DNA of 15,389 nucleotides, from positions 1-15,389 of the forward strand of contig CAIVDX010000584.1 in assembly GCA_903904805.1 (NCBI GenBank), written 5' to 3'. Positions 15,093 to 15,389 of this stretch are shown here, piece after piece (position 1 is the first letter of the stretch; each line of letters opens with the position of its first letter). Made by a program: the position numbers and the translations under genes. This DNA is from an uncultured Rhodospirillales bacterium. GTDB taxonomy: Bacteria; Pseudomonadota; Alphaproteobacteria; Acetobacterales; Acetobacteraceae. Below the pieces are notes generated by a model. That model worked only from the letters and a program-made list of their open reading frames with translations. It was not told the origin of the DNA and searched no databases.

Positions 15093-15214
15093 CGAAGCGG
15101 CGCGGCGAAACCGCCATCAGTGGGCCAAAGCCGACGCCATGCTTTCCGCGAATCCGGGACAGACACGCGCGCGTGTCGGTAGCCAGCCCCGGACCGGACG
15201 GCTATAGCGGCGCC

Positions 15215-15389
15215 ATGAAACCACCTCATGGCAACAAGCCCGGCGGCGGCGGCCGCACCCCGTCCTCCGGCGGCGGACGCAATTCTCCCCCCGGCGGCGG
15301 CGGACGCAACGGACCTCCGGGCGGCGGCCGCGGCGACCGTCCGCGCGGCCCTGGCGGCACGGACGCACCGCGCGCGCGCACCGAGGGCC
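15215..15389 (+). CDS. Gly/Arg/Pro-rich N-terminus of a gene cut by the window end (possibly a TrmH/RlmB-type rRNA methyltransferase)
   Basis: From ATG 15215 the frame is open for 58 codons to the window edge. It begins 'MKPPHGNKPGGGG' and continues as Gly/Arg/Pro repeats such as 'GGGRN' and 'PPGGGG', ending 'APRARTEG'. No folded domain is visible yet. Basic disordered N-terminal tails of this kind occur on alphaproteobacterial TrmH-family rRNA methyltransferases, and such a gene is often found diverging from tRNA-Tyr; that is the sole basis of the name. There is no clear ribosome site. A TATAGC box (15203-15208) would start transcription close to the ATG, so a leaderless mRNA is conceivable. 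GTG at 15173 is an in-frame alternative start. Confidence 0.45.
   Translation, partial: MKPPHGNKPGGGGRTPSSGGGRNSPPGGGGRNGPPGGGRGDRPRGPGGTDAPRARTEG

Noticed and set aside
14190..15182. Plus-strand open frame of 330 codons at the right end
   Set aside because: It runs antisense through the start of the giant gene and through tRNA-Tyr, and has no domain.
15117..15368. Minus-strand open frame opposite the right-edge gene
   Set aside because: Its Arg/Cys/Gly-rich translation is the complement of the Gly/Arg/Pro repeats, and it has no ribosome site.

Overview
The window is very GC-rich alphaproteobacterial chromosome. A Hint_2-type giant repeat protein, a high-potential iron-sulfur protein (HiPIP) and a membrane-anchored dihaem cytochrome c together fit Rhodospirillales, most likely Acetobacteraceae; this placement is inferred from gene content only. 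Almost everything reads on the minus strand. The only plus-strand genes are the two cut by the window edges.

Left part (1-3127). A 5'-truncated NMT1/SsuA-type ABC substrate-binding protein runs into a strong hairpin at 852-877. Convergent to it, on the minus strand, are a HiPIP with a Tat signal and a membrane-anchored cytochrome c made of two near-identical haem domains exactly 140 residues apart. Both are periplasmic electron carriers and may work in the same respiratory or photosynthetic chain. Upstream of them is an orphan ModA-like periplasmic binding protein.

Middle (3214-15012). tRNA-Gly(TCC) and tRNA-Tyr(GTA), both minus strand, bracket an 11.6-kb block of three genes in one direction. 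The first is a 2474-residue beta-strand-repeat surface or secreted protein ending in a Hint_2 self-processing domain. The second is a small secreted four-cysteine protein, and the third a membrane hybrid histidine kinase (Cache-like sensor, HAMP, three PAS, HisKA, HATPase, receiver). The gaps of 37 and 31 bases suggest one transcription unit. In many bacteria these two tRNAs lie close together ahead of tuf, so the block may be an insertion between them.

Right edge (15013-15389). A good sigma70 promoter and a leader hairpin precede tRNA-Tyr. A divergent plus-strand gene starts at 15215 with a Gly/Arg/Pro-rich N-terminus and leaves the window. Its position next to tRNA-Tyr makes a TrmH/RlmB-type rRNA methyltransferase a reasonable guess, not a demonstrated one.

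The most unusual object is the giant protein. It has two head-repeat-cap units in series, three embedded blocks of strict five-residue periodicity (up to 13 consecutive pentads), no cysteine before the Hint catalytic Cys, a TTG start with a strong ribosome site, and no recognisable Sec signal or autotransporter barrel. No gap between genes exceeds about 210 bases.
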